A DNA stretch of 64,000 bases, from positions 1,635,215 through 1,699,214 of the forward strand of contig NC_033638.1 in assembly GCF_001540865.1 (NCBI RefSeq). The letters are read 5' to 3'. The DNA comes from Ananas comosus (lineage: Eukaryota; Streptophyta; Magnoliopsida; Poales; Bromeliaceae). How positions within the stretch are numbered: the stretch's first letter is position 1; the number at the start of each line of letters is the position of its first letter. Of this stretch, positions 1 to 10,287 are shown piece after piece. The notes under the pieces were generated by a model. That model was given only the letters and a program-made list of their open reading frames with translations. It did no database searches and had not been told where the DNA came from. The translations under genes and the position numbers were made by a program.

Positions 1-77
1 AAGCAGTCCACCATTGGTGGGGATTTTAAAAGATGGTGGAGCACTACAACCACACATGTGACAGTTGATGTGATTTC

Positions 78-110
<33 letters not shown>

Positions 111-2606
111 CTTTGTTTTGAACTTCTTGGTATTTTCCTCATGCTTTTGGCAATTAAAAATAAAAACAAAAAGTGAAAGAAAAAACTGATAAAAAAGAAT
201 ATGAGATAATAACTAACAAAAGCATGATAAAAATTTGCACGAACCCCCTCAAGTACATGCCATTTTGTATAGGCCCCTATACTTTTAGCAATAGTTACTG
301 AAATATCCTCCAATTTTTTAAAATATCTTATATATTTTTATTTTTTTTTTGTTTCAAATTTGCCCCTTGTATATTTCTCCTTTATTCAAATGTAACCCTG
401 CTATTAATACCTGTTAAGGGATCTCGGGTTAAAACCTGCTTAAATTTCTACTAAACTTTAAAAAAAGTCAAAATATCTCTTTTGTCCTAATTTAAGGGTA
501 AATAAGAAAAGTTGCGAACAATACAAGATTATTTAATTAAGAAGAATGCAAAATGTAAGATTCAGAATCAAGTAATAATAACTTGATGACTGTTTAATTC
601 TGTACACAATAAAAAAATTAAAGGAAATGTTAATTTAGTGGGTGTGTAATTATATTAGTTAGTTTCTTGGAAAACAATAGAAAATATTTTTTGGAGAAAA
701 AAAAAAAGTATTGCATGAAAAATACATGCACTTTCTATAGTTTTCTTTTCTGGATGAAAAAACTAAAATCTGATAAATGAAAGTGAGACTTTTCTATAAA
801 TCTAGCAAAAAAAAAAAAAACCAGAAAATTAAGCTATATTGTTTTTTTGGAAATCAAACAAACAAAAAATATTTTTTCATCCAATCTCAAATATTTTATG
901 AAAAACCTAATAGAAAAAAGTCTTATTAACAAGTGATGATGTAATTTTCGTTTTAGTTTTTTTTTTTTCCAAATTTTTGAAAAAAATATTTTGAGTTCTA
1001 AGAATGAATTCTCTTTTTTGTCCCCTCGAATTATTTCTCTTTTCCTGCATTTATTAAGTAGTTAATTCCGTTCACTTTTCGTAACAAAGGTTTTTATACT
1101 TCAAAATGAAGCAGTGCTACTTTTCTCTAGGAAACACCCTTTCTTTTCTTTTCTATGTGATCTTATATTAGTACCAATTTTACGCTAAAAGATGCTTTGT
1201 TCTTTTAATTAAGCATCTAATATACTTTGGCTATAGATTTGATGGTTAGTATCTGAGATTCTAAGCCCGAAATTTAATTATTTCGTATTTCTAGGTGAGT
1301 TAATTTCTAACAAAAAATATTCGAAATGGTGTAAGGTCGGTTGGACCGAGTCATAATCGTGTTCCGTTGGCACTGTATCTGTATGTTTAAAGTAAATTGG
1401 TTGCGTATTTCTAATAGATTGAGCTTTTGAGATTAATAATTAGCACGAACGATCCGATAGTTCACAAAACATGCATGTAAATATATGTCTATTTTAAAGT
1501 AATTAAGTATATATACATCTAAAAATAGATTAAGCAGGAATCAATTCCTTCCATATTCTATTCGTTTAGACTAGCTTCTTTTGAATAAAAGATAAAAACT
1601 CATATATAGTTATTAAAAGAAAATTAAAAACATATATAAAAGTTGGATGAGTGGTGTAGGATATATAGTTTGTAACAGCTCATGGCAATGATATAAAGTA
1701 CACTTGATATCTATACCATCACTAACAACATCTAAACTTTTATCATCTTTTGGAAAAGGAATTGGGGATTAGATACTATACTTTCCTTTTTTTCCTTCAT
1801 TCAATCATTGAAAAGGAAAGGTAAAGCTGTATATATAGAGCCCCCCTCAAGTATAGATAATTCTGAAATAGTCCTCTCAACTTTCTTTTTTTTTTTTTCA
1901 AAAAAAATACTATCTATATATCAAGGCATAGATATATCTTACACTTCGACCATTGTAGGATTCACAAAAAACCCAAATATATTTAGATAAAATAAAAATA
2001 AATTGATAAAATTTAATGGAAAAAATTAATAGGGAATATGAGCTCTTGGATAAGTGGGGTGTAAGATCTGCACATATTCTACAGGTGTAACTTCTAAGAT
2101 AAAAGTTTTACATGTTAAACTCCTTTTTCAGTTTTTCATTTGTTTGGTTCTATGGAAAACAGACTTTTATAGAGATTTTTTTTCTATATTTTTATGAAAA
2201 TCTATTGTTTTGATTTCCTAATTAAATAAGAATCCGGAAAACAAAAATATTAGTTTTCCGTGAAGTATGGAGAAAGGAATTTTCTAAAAATGCTTATTTT
2301 TCTTCAAATCAAATTGGCGGAGTGTTCCATGAAATTTTTTTCTTCTTGAAAACTTGTTTAATCCAGACTTTTCTGAGGAATCAAATAGAGCCTAATAAGT
2401 GATTCTAGTGAAAAATTTAGAAATACTATCGTATATGTAATATGTTGGTAATTTTAGCAAATTTAATGATCTCAATTACTTTTTATCAAATAAAACTAGA
2501 TGGATTAATCGTTTTTATTAATTTTGCTAGAGTTTTTAATTTAACCAAGTGTAAAAATTCAAACTAAAAAAATTAGAAGTCGAGGGATCTCCATTAAAAA
2601 AAAGGT
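1..2606. other. AT-rich intergenic DNA, no gene seen
   Basis: No reading frame here has recognisable protein content; the short open frames run through poly(T), poly(A) and microsatellite tracts. A CT microsatellite lies at about 78-108. Stretches around 238-310 and 1840-1890 (CCCCTCAAGTA, followed by words such as tttagcaatagttactgaaat) resemble each other and look like decayed repeat pieces. I see no RNA gene or promoter I could defend. Confidence 0.6.
78..108. repeat. (CT)n microsatellite
   Basis: An uninterrupted run of alternating T and C of about 30 bases. On the minus strand it is read as an Arg-Glu dipeptide run inside a spurious open frame. Confidence 0.95.
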
Positions 2607-2917
2607 AAATTTCAAATACCACCCTTGTGATTTTGTACTTTCTCACTTTAGTGCCCTGTGGTTTAAAATGTATCAAGTTAGTACTTTGTGCTTTCATTTT
2701 TCTCTTTTCGTCAGCTCCTCCGTTCATATTTCGTTAAATTATATACAAAAAACTTGAGATATAGTACCATTTAGTTTTAACTTTGTGATTGGTTTAACGA
2801 AAAAAAATAGTGGAATGGATAATAAAAAAAAAATTACAGAGTACTAAATTGATATATTTTAAACCATAGAAAACTAAAGTAAGAAAGTGCGAAACCAAAA
2901 GAATGATATTTAAATTT
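2607..2917. mobile_element. MITE with long imperfect terminal inverted repeats
   Basis: The first ~77 bases (aaatttcaaatacc... through ...tatcaagttagta) return as an imperfect reverse complement at 2842-2917. Shared words are ACTTTCTCACTTTAG and GTGGTTTAAAATGTATC and their complements. The total length (~310 bp), non-coding AT-rich centre and long inverted ends fit a foldback-type MITE. Half of the same unit recurs at 40662-40712, so it is a dispersed family. I could not define a target-site duplication. Confidence 0.6.
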
Positions 2918-3097
2918 TATTTTTTTTTTAAAATAAAATATAAAAAATTTCTATAAATATCTATTTTTTCTCTCCTTCTGAGTTTTAGACAGCTACATTT
3001 TGCTCTCTTAAACTTTATAATATTTTTAAGAAATATAGGTGTCATGGAAAAAACGAAATGAAAAATTATTCCTCTTTGTTCTATAGCGAAATGATCC

Positions 3098-3100
<3 letters not shown>

Positions 3101-3141
<41 letters not shown>
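3101..3141. repeat. (TA)n microsatellite
   Basis: About 40 bases of perfect TA dinucleotides, continuing into imperfect TA-rich sequence up to about 3190, directly before a Helitron-like 5' end. Confidence 0.95.
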
Positions 3142-3144
<3 letters not shown>

Positions 3145-3192
3145 TATAGTAATATATATATATTATAATATTATATATTATATATATAGTAA

Positions 3193-3804
3193 TATACTAT
3201 ATTAAAAGCACGTATATTCAATTTGGGTCTTTCGACAGAACACATTTTTGGAAATTAACGCTTTTCAGCTCTTTCCGTCCGAAAAATTTTTAAATATAAG
3301 AATAAATAGAAATAAAAACAGCAATGAATAACTAAGTTCTTATAACAGATAGATGTGAAATTAAAATATAAATTTTTCTATTTAATTGAAAAAAAAAAAA
3401 AAAAAAAAAAAAAAAACAAAAGTAAATTTGTTCTATAACAAATTATGGGGTTAAAACGTTAAAAGATATTTTTCTATTTTATTTTAATAATAGTCTTTTT
3501 AGATATTATCTATTTAATTTCAAAATAATATTCTTTTAATGATAAAGATTTTTTTTTATTTAATTCAAAAATTTATTTCTAGCAATTTTAATTTTTTTTA
3601 TTTAATTTCAAAAAGTAATTTTTGCATTAGAGATTATGTTAAATTATTTATCATTTAAAGGATATCTTTCTAATAGCGTGATTTATTATTTAAATTGTTT
3701 TAGATATATTTTTTGGCATCATATAAAAATATGCTATAATTAAAAATAATTTATAAAAATTAATTTGCTAAATTATTACTGTATTTGCACGTACATTTTA
3801 CTAG
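3193..3804 (+). mobile_element. Non-autonomous Helitron remnant
   Basis: The left end reads atactatattaaaagcacg, close to the plant Helitron 5' terminus (TCTATACTA...AAAGCACG) with its TC eroded. The right end has a weak GTA...TGCACGTAC hairpin remnant followed about 10 bases later by CTAG and then T, the expected 3' terminus and insertion between A and T. The interior is AT-rich, has poly(A) at about 3389-3416, and no coding capacity. This rests on terminus resemblance only; family assignment would need an alignment. Confidence 0.45.
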
Positions 3805-4282
3805 TATATATAATATATATATTATATAATATAGTGTAAAATATTTCCGTACTTTAGCCAAAAAAAAAAAAATGTTGAGAGGATCTCCATACATTATTTA
3901 CTGAAAAAGAGAAAAGAAAAATTAATGCTTCTCCCTAAATGGTGGGGGATTTGTTGGTGGAGATGAAAAGGGGGTGTTGGCCTTCTCAGCTTAATTACAA
4001 ACAAGTGCTTCAGAAAACCCACCAAGAAGCTTGAGACAGGGCGGTACGCTGCGTGCCGTTCCTTTTTGTAATGGGGCACTTTTTTACGTAGTGGGATCCA
4101 AATTACCCAAATTACCCCTATGTGAATATTTTTCCTTATGTTTTAAAACCGGAGTTGACCTAATCTGTTGGAATATATGAGATTCCATATAGCCCTATAT
4201 ATAAGATATAATAGGGCTAAAACTTTTAACCCAGTTATAATATTTTGAACGGCAGTTAGGACCAGTAGATTAAGAGAATTAA

Positions 4283-5208
4283 GGCCATGTTTGTTTCAAC
4301 GTAAGTAGACTTGGGGCGGAAGTAGATTTTGGGTTGAAGTGAAGTTTAGGTGAAAATTAATTCACTTCCGCTATTTGTTTCTAACTATGGAAGTGCAGTT
4401 CTGTGAGTACTGTTGTTTGTTTGGTAGGAAGTAGATGACGTAAAAAGTGTAGATCTCCACCCCCGGTATACTTACCTCCGAAGTGATATTATTGTTTATT
4501 TTATAACTTAGTGAATAATAAATTATAATAAATAAAAATTAATATAATTATATATGTATATAATTATATATATGTATAATTATAAAATAAAATTTTAAAA
4601 ATTTATATTATTTGTTTGCATATAAATTATAATAATGCAACAAATAAAATTCTAAAGTTAAAAAATTATTAACATTTAACAAATTCATTTTNCGGTATAC
4701 TTACCTCCGAAGTAATATTATTGTCTATTTTGTAACTTAGTGAATAATAAATTATAATAAATAAAAATTAATATAACTATATATGTATATAATTATATAT
4801 ATGTATAATTATAAAATAAAATTTTAAAAAATTATATTATTTGTTTGCATATAAATTATAATAATGCAACAAATAAAATTCTAAAGTTAAAAAATTATTA
4901 ATATTTAACAAATTCATTTTTCATCATTTTCTAAATATACAAATTAGGCAAAAAATATATTAAAACTTATCTAACTAAATTTGATCACATTACCTAACCA
5001 AATTTAACAAGCTTTTTTGCCTCTTTGCACTTCACCGGAATTGACTTCGCCCTGTGGGAGGACGAAGTCAATTACCCTATTTTGGGTGAACTCGACTTTC
5101 GGCCGTAATAAAATTACGATAAAACAAACAACGGGAGTGATAGTTTACGGCGTAAACAACTTTCCCCCTCTCCACTTCCCTCTCACTTTCACCCAAACAA
5201 ACACACCC
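4283..5208. mobile_element. Tourist/PIF-Harbinger-like MITE in TRIM LTR
   Basis: The ends are GGCCATGTTTGTTT and, reverse-complemented, GGGTGTGTTTGTTT. Each is flanked by TAA (4280-4282 and 5209-5211), the 3-bp target duplication typical of PIF/Harbinger elements. Length is 926 bp, long for a MITE because of an internal tandem duplication (4464-4921). No transposase is encoded. It interrupts LTR1 of TRIM-A, so it is younger than that insertion. Confidence 0.75.
4464..4921. repeat. 229-bp tandem duplication with an N at its junction
   Basis: The block beginning cggtatacttacctccgaag at 4464 is repeated at 4693 with only a few substitutions. A single N at 4692 sits exactly at the boundary. Either the MITE carries a real duplication or a gap was closed by overlapping ends that were not merged. 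Confidence 0.85.
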
Positions 5209-5655
5209 TAAGCGTATTAGCATTAGAGAAGCTCTAGGATGGATGACTCCCTGAAAATTGGAGCGTCATAATTGATATCAACGCTAATTGTCAGCCCCAA
5301 GTGTGAGATGAGTCGACTGAGCCGGGTTATACAGTCCGGAGAGTGGGGCTCTCATATTGATGACTGTTGTGGGTATAGCGCAGCTCCCCCACAAGTTCGG
5401 TTAAGACTAGCGAGCCGAGTCTCGTATCTTCTGTTACTTATGAGTCTAAGCCTGACGAGAATATCAGGGTTTAAAGGAGGGGAGAGAATGTGAGACCTCA
5501 GATAGTTCAATATATAAGATATAATTGGGTTAAAACTCTTAACCCAACTATAACATTTAGGGCGGTGGCTAGATTCAAGAAGTTAAGAGAGTTACGCATG
5601 TTAGGATTAGAGTAGTACTAGAATGAGTGACTCCCTAGAAAGTGGGACATGATAG

Positions 5656-5898
5656 AATAGTCAAATCATGACTCGCTACGCAAACCGGTTCTATTCAACC
5701 CATAAAACAAGCCTTACTTAAAACCAACTTTGACCTGTTTAGATCAGTGGTTCAACAGTGAACCGATGAACCCGCTCGATTTTGCAAGAACTGACCAGAT
5801 CTTTTTTTTATTTTATATTTTAAATATTATATCAAAATATAACTTATATTTTGGATGTATTTTTAATTATATATAATATAATAAACACAGAATACTAT
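5656..5898. other. Short spacer, no gene seen
   Basis: Moderately AT-rich sequence between TRIM-A and the next TRIM LTR fragment. It includes phrases such as gtgaaccgatgaaccc that look like an eroded repeat, but I cannot assign it. Confidence 0.4.
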
Positions 5899-5953
5899 TG
5901 TGAGACCCCAGATAGTCCTATATATGAGATATAATAGGGCTAAACTCTTAACC
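5899..5953 (+). repeat. TRIM-A LTR fragment, fused to inverted primer site
   Basis: TGTGAGACCCCAGATAG through ctcttaacc matches the first ~55 bases of the TRIM-A LTR and then stops abruptly at the inverted primer-binding site of the family D LTR. The same breakpoint appears, inverted, at 8625/8626 and again at 9078/9079. Confidence 0.7.
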
Positions 5954-5967
5954 TGGCTCTGATACCA
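5954..5967 (-). other. Primer-binding site (tRNA-iMet), inverted
   Basis: The reverse complement reads TGGTATCAGAGCCA, the standard site complementary to the 3' end of plant initiator methionine tRNA. It is separated by 8 bases from the LTR terminus GTGACA, read on the minus strand. Confidence 0.8.
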
Positions 5968-7514
5968 CTTTAATCTGTCACGCCCCGGGGTCCCTTTCAG
6001 TTTAAAAAATTTCGACGCGCACGAGCAACACGAAGTTCAACGAAACAGCGCACACTGAAACTAAAACACATGTAACTAACTCATCCGGAGCTCTCTGACC
6101 CTACGTGAGGTGAGCATTGTGATCAGGACTGACTGAAGATCACCGTGCTCACCTCCGGGGGCATCGGAACAGCCCCGGGTCGATATTGCTCCGAAAGGTG
6201 AGCATGGCCTCCGGCACGTCGAAACCTGTCGGTGGGTATCTTGGCTCGGCTGATTGACCTCTGGTTTGCGTAGACGGACCATAAAAGCGCCGAAATCGCA
6301 TGAAATAATGCGATTTCGGGTATTCGGAAGGGCTTTTATGCAACTTCGTCCGTCGTGGCTGCTGTTGGCAGCAAGTATGGGCTGAGAATAACCTCCAGAC
6401 TGATTGTCCAAGGCCCCGAACCTTTGCGAAGACCGGAAATGCATTTCCGGAGCGTTTTTCGGCGAAATCCGCCGATAGAACGCGTTTTCGATTCGGAATT
6501 CTTCCGACGGTACTTGGGGATCATTTGTTTCATCGCCGAGCCTTGTTGGCTGGTCACCCGCATCGTTTCGTGGGTTTGGAAACGACGGGTGAGCGACGGT
6601 GAAGTTCCGGTGCAGTTTTCGGGACTTTCGGTTTGTCCGGTAATCGGTTTTGGGAAATCGATTCTCGTGGGTTTATTTGTGGGGTTATGCTTTTAGGGTT
6701 TCTTAGTTGTGGGTTAGACACTAACCCAGTGGACCCCCTTAGGTCCTGTTGACGTTCTTTTGCAGTCAGGAGACAGGCGCGACAGTTGTACAGGTGGGTA
6801 CTTCGATCCGACATTGGTACACTGGTGCACGCTCGGTGACGTTTCCTTTACCCTTGTTGCTTATATCTTTTACCATATATATGTTGAGCCTTGCACCCAT
6901 GCTGTTTCCTTATTACTCTACTTAGTTGTTGCCAGGTGTAGTATCATGTGTAGGAGTAGAGTAGACTTTATCTGTATATGATATTTATGATTTGGTTGGT
7001 CTTGATCTCCTATGTGATCTCCATGACCTTGGGTCGCGTTTGCATCTCCTACACTTGTGACCTGTGTGGTGTTTTCTTGTACCTCGATATCAGTGACATG
7101 ATTGCGTCGCGTTCATATCCTATAACTTGTGACATGATTGTCTGAGTTCATTTCCTATAACTGCGACATGATTGGTCGGTTTCATATCCTATACTTATGA
7201 CCTATTCGGTCGAGTTGCTTACAGTTCTATCTATAATCTGTGATTTGGTTGGGCGGTTCCCCTATTTTTGATATCTATGACTATTCGGATCGAGTTGCTA
7301 CAGTCTACATGACATACGTCGCCGATTAGTTGCCTGATGGCCTATACGGTCTGGTGAGCCCTGAGGGGCTGGATTGTCGGCTAGTTGCGCATGGATGATC
7401 TTTGAGCATACTACATTGATCGCCACTGCAGGTACGCATTTCACGAACACCAGCGGTCTGATCCACCGCAGAGGGTGTTCTTTTCCCGGAAAAGTGGTTG
7501 GATTGCCAACCCGT

Positions 7515-7620
7515 TGAGCCAGGGGCTTTATTGCGAGGGTATATGCTTCTGACCCAGGGGCTTCATTGCGAAGGTCAGGTACTATGCTTCTGACCCAGGG
7601 GCTTCATTGCGAGGGTCAGA
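7515..7620. repeat. Three tandem copies of a 36-41 bp unit
   Basis: Units starting at about 7515, 7551 and 7592 share GA(C/G)CCAGGGGCTT, TATTGCGAGGGT and TATGCTTCT. They lie inside the family D LTR. Confidence 0.85.
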
Positions 7621-8006
7621 ACAGGTTGGCAGTGTATGGGCCTGACGTCTTCGGACCAATAGGGCAGCGAGATTGGGTACTTTGATGTTTCATCAGTTGA
7701 CGCATATGTCTATAGTGCAGCGTTTGCATGCATATTTACAAGTCCTTACTTTATAGTTGTATTGCTACTATAGTGATATTCTTGTATGCTTTCGATTTCA
7801 GTTACAGTAGCGGTAGCCGTATTCAATTAGTCTTACTTTTCTTTCAGTTTATTACTACTGTATTCGGTATATCTGACTCATTACTTTACATATCTCTTTG
7901 TTTATTGTTGTTCTGCTATATTTCACATGACCCGTGTTGTTGTATAGCTCTTCCTGATCCGGTGAGTACTCCTCGCCTTCTTCGGCTTGCGGTACCACTG
8001 GAGGGA

Positions 8007-8023
8007 GACATGTTTACATGTTC
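8007..8023 (+). promoter_or_regulatory. LTR stem-loop, family D form
   Basis: GACATGTTTACATGTTC can form a 6-bp ACATGT/ACATGT stem (plus a G-T pair) with a 2-base loop. It sits between CCACTGG (upstream) and TCTCACTCCCC (downstream), the same flanks that surround a differently sequenced stem in families A and C. A T-rich stretch ending in CAG follows. A role in RNA folding is inferred, not shown. Confidence 0.5.
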
Positions 8024-8612
8024 TCACTCCCCACTATTTTTCAGGTATCGCAGGCGATGTGTATTGGACGAGATGTGGGTACGTTCGTAGTGGTCGATAG
8101 AGCTTTCCAACCAGGTTGTTCGGTTTAGTTTCTTACCTTCTTATTTCGTCGATGTATAGTTTAGTTGGTTTATGTGGTTCAGTTTTATTTACATTTGAAA
8201 GTGTGGATTTTCATGAATGTAATAAAGGATTTCTGGTTTTGGTAAATAAAGGTTTTCTACCTCTCGTGGTAGCACTTCTAAAGAATAAGGTTTCCGTGTA
8301 GAAACAGTTTTCAAAGGATTTTTGGTGATTTCTATTAAACATTGAATGTAAAACTGTGATTGAATGGTGAATGTATGAATGTATAGTTATCTTTATACTC
8401 ATCTAGTTGTGGTTGTATCCTGGTTGTACTCTTGTACATTGTGCGACGCCCGTGCAATACAGGGGAGACTCTGTCGTGGGAACAATGGATCTCCTGTATT
8501 TGTGCGGATCTGGCATACTCTGGGGTCAGATATATATATAAAAAAAAAAATGTTCGGCGCTTTTCCGCTATCTTTTAAACTGAAAGGGACCCCGGGGCGT
8601 GACAGATTAAAG

Positions 8613-8625
8613 TGGTATCAGAGCC
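8613..8625 (+). other. Primer-binding site (tRNA-iMet)
   Basis: TGGTATCAGAGCC lies 8 bases after the LTR terminus GTGACA at 8604. The sequence that follows is not retroviral leader but inverted TRIM-A LTR. Confidence 0.85.
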
Positions 8626-8997
8626 AGGTTAAGAGTTTAGCCCTATTATATCTCATATATAGGACTATCTGGGGTCACAATCTCCCCTCCTTTAAGCCCT
8701 GACGTCCTCGTCAGGCTCAGACTCACAAGTACCAGGCGATGTGAGACTCGTCTCGCTAGCCCGTCATCCAGACCCTGGCTCAGCCGAGACTCATCTCACA
8801 CTTCCGGCTGGTAATTGACTCTGATACCAACTGAGACGCCCCAACTTCCCAGGGGGTCACCCATCCTAGGACTACTCCCGTCCTAGCACACTTAACTCTC
8901 TTAACCTCTTGGGCCTTGCCACCACCCAAAATGCTTAAGCTGGGTTAAGAGTTTAGCCCTATTATATCTCATATATAGGACTATCTGGGGTCTCACA
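8626..8997 (-). mobile_element. TRIM-A copy, minus strand, one LTR truncated
   Basis: Read on the minus strand: 5' LTR 8832-8997 (166 bp, TGTGAGACCCC to GGGGCGTCTCA); primer site TGGTATCAGA just inside (8820-8829); a ~150-base interior containing GGGTCTGGATGACGGGCTAG; polypurine tract ttaaaggaggggagat (8680-8695); and the first ~54 bases of the 3' LTR (8626-8679), cut at the junction with the family D primer site. The interior is shared with the second TRIM family at 56.7-57.6 kb. Confidence 0.75.
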
Positions 8998-9134
8998 ATA
9001 AAAATTTCGACGCTTTTCCGCTATCTTTTAAACTGAAAGGGACCCCGGGGCGTGACAGATTAAAGTGGTATCAGAGCCAGGTTAAGAGTTTAGCCCTATT
9101 ATATCTCATATATAGGACTATCTGGGGTCTCACA
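8998..9134 (+). repeat. Second copy of the family D tail-PBS-TRIM junction
   Basis: The last ~58 bases of the family D LTR (ending GTGACA at 9057), the 8-base spacer, the primer-binding site (9066-9078) and ~55 bases of inverted TRIM LTR repeat the arrangement at about 8548-8681 almost base for base. Confidence 0.8.
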
Positions 9135-9205
9135 ACTATATTTTGTATATACTTTGTACTGTAAAAATAATGACTAAGTATTTATGACATTGATGTTGTC
9201 GATCA

Positions 9206-10287
9206 TGTTAAGGATTTTCTAGGTTGGCGAATTTCATAAAGTCGAATGGAGTCTTGAAGAGTTAAACGTGAAGTTTTGGAAAAGAAGATTCATTTGAAGG
9301 TCAAGGATTCATTCAAAAAGCTCAGCACCTCAGGTATGAAGTATAGATCATTTGTGGTGAAGTTAACTGATCAAAATATGTTAGAAGACTTGGATTGCAT
9401 TGTTAAACTCATTCTGGACTTTTTAGTGTTCAAGGACCGGTCCCTGAGATGAGAGACCGGTCCCAGAGGGTCCTCTTTGCGTGAAATGTTGAGGCAACCG
9501 GTCCCTGGAAAGTGAGATCGGTTCCCGAACGCTTGATTTTCTGTCACACAGTGAGGGACCGGTCTCTGAAATGAGAGACCGGTTCCCGAAGCCTGTGTTT
9601 TCAGGCACGCAATCAGGCACGCAACGAGGGACCGGTCTCCCACTTGAGGGACCGGTCTCCCAAAGACCGGTCTCCTCGAGAGGACCGGTCTCTGAGGACG
9701 ACGTAAGTTTTTAAAATTGTAGTTTTGCAATCCTAGTCTACTTCTAAGTCTTCTAAATCTATAAATATGATATGAGGGTACCCATATGATGTATGCTTTA
9801 AGAGATAATGTTTTAGAAACTTAAAAACTTGATTTGGAGCTTTTGATCTATGTTTTAAATATCAAGTTCTTAGATCATCGATTTGATTCTTTGATTTCAA
9901 TTCAATAGTTCCTTGAGGATCAAATCGATGATGTTCTAAGAAGGGTTTCTCCTCATATTATACGTGCTTTTTATGTAATCAAATCACCACAAATTATCAA
10001 TTTCCTGCGAGCTTCGGAAGGAGTGTTGGGCGCGTGGATTTCGCGTGAAAGCCGTGGATTCGGTGAGCGTTTCGTTAACTCGAGACGTGTTTTGCTGTGA
10101 GGATTTGCAGCGGGATCGATTGGAGGATTCCAAGCGATCGAGGACCGGCGAAGACAATCTACAACAAGGATTCGGTAAATTGAGTCATGTATTTTCGTTA
10201 AATCACTTGTACTCAAGTTTTCTTAGTGGATTTCTTTGCGTGATCGGTCCCATGGGTTTTTCTCTCCGAATTGGAGTTTTTCACTAG
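9206..10287 (+). mobile_element. Copia-like (possibly SIRE/Maximus) LTR remnant
   Basis: It opens with TGTTAAGGATTT and ends near ccgaattggagtttttcac, the kind of terminus seen in large Copia LTRs. Length is about 1.08 kb, with no coding. No matching target duplication was found: the right side abuts a family B LTR fragment at 10288, so the 3' end is probably lost. It carries the ACCGGT array at 9436-9688. The lineage name is a guess from the end sequences. Confidence 0.45.
9436..9688. promoter_or_regulatory. ACCGGT twin-palindrome array (Copia-like LTR)
   Basis: ACCGGT (once ATCGGT) occurs at 9436/9456, 9497/9517, 9558/9578 and 9631/9651, every pair exactly 20 bp apart start to start. Further sites follow at 9666 and 9683. 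Most sit in a longer palindrome of the GGGACCGGTCCC type. The array lies about 230-480 bp from the LTR start. Confidence 0.8.

Larger units (their letters stand above)
4166..5655 (+). mobile_element. TRIM retrotransposon (TRIM-A), first LTR split by a MITE
   Basis: Two related terminal repeats flank a short non-coding interior. LTR1 is 4166-4282 plus 5212 to about 5268, interrupted by the MITE at 4283-5208. LTR2 is 5489 to about 5655. Both carry ...TATAAGATATAATNGGG, AACTNTTAACCCA and GANTGACTCCCT. Between them lie an eroded primer site (tgatatca, near 5272) and a clear polypurine tract (aaaggaggggagaga, about 5472-5487) just before TGTGAGACC, which opens LTR2. TRIMs encode nothing and depend on proteins of other elements. 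The copy in opposite orientation at 8626-8997 confirms the structure. Confidence 0.7.
5976..8604 (+). mobile_element. Gypsy-type LTR (family D) with inverted-repeat ends
   Basis: The right end (...ctgaaagggaccccggggcgtgaca) is followed after 8 bases by a plus-strand primer-binding site, so it is a 5' LTR end in plus orientation. The left end carries about 30 bases of the same sequence inverted, including its own inverted primer site. The homologous family D LTR at 63652 (minus) shares the CCGGGGC terminus, a poly(T/A) tract and an ACAAATACA...CTCC block. The interior holds GC-rich low-complexity sequence, a short tandem repeat (7515-7620) and a stem-loop (8007-8023). No protein is encoded. 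A true LTR should not end in inverted copies of its own U5, so a rearrangement is likely. Confidence 0.6.

Noticed and set aside
5954..5967. Methionine tRNA gene at the TGGTATCAGAGC sites (also 8613, 9066, 33661, 56901, 57372)
   Set aside because: Only the 12-14 bases complementary to the tRNA 3' end are present, next to LTR ends; no cloverleaf. These are primer-binding sites.
6355..6696. Paired plus and minus open frames in the family D LTR
   Set aside because: Frames on both strands over the same GC-rich stretch, no known domain, and located inside an LTR.
9436..9688. ACCGGT arrays considered as CRISPR-like or satellite arrays
   Set aside because: Repeat cores are only 6-12 bp, spacers are not unique 30-40-mers, and this is plant nuclear DNA. 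Unit lengths vary, so it is not a satellite either.
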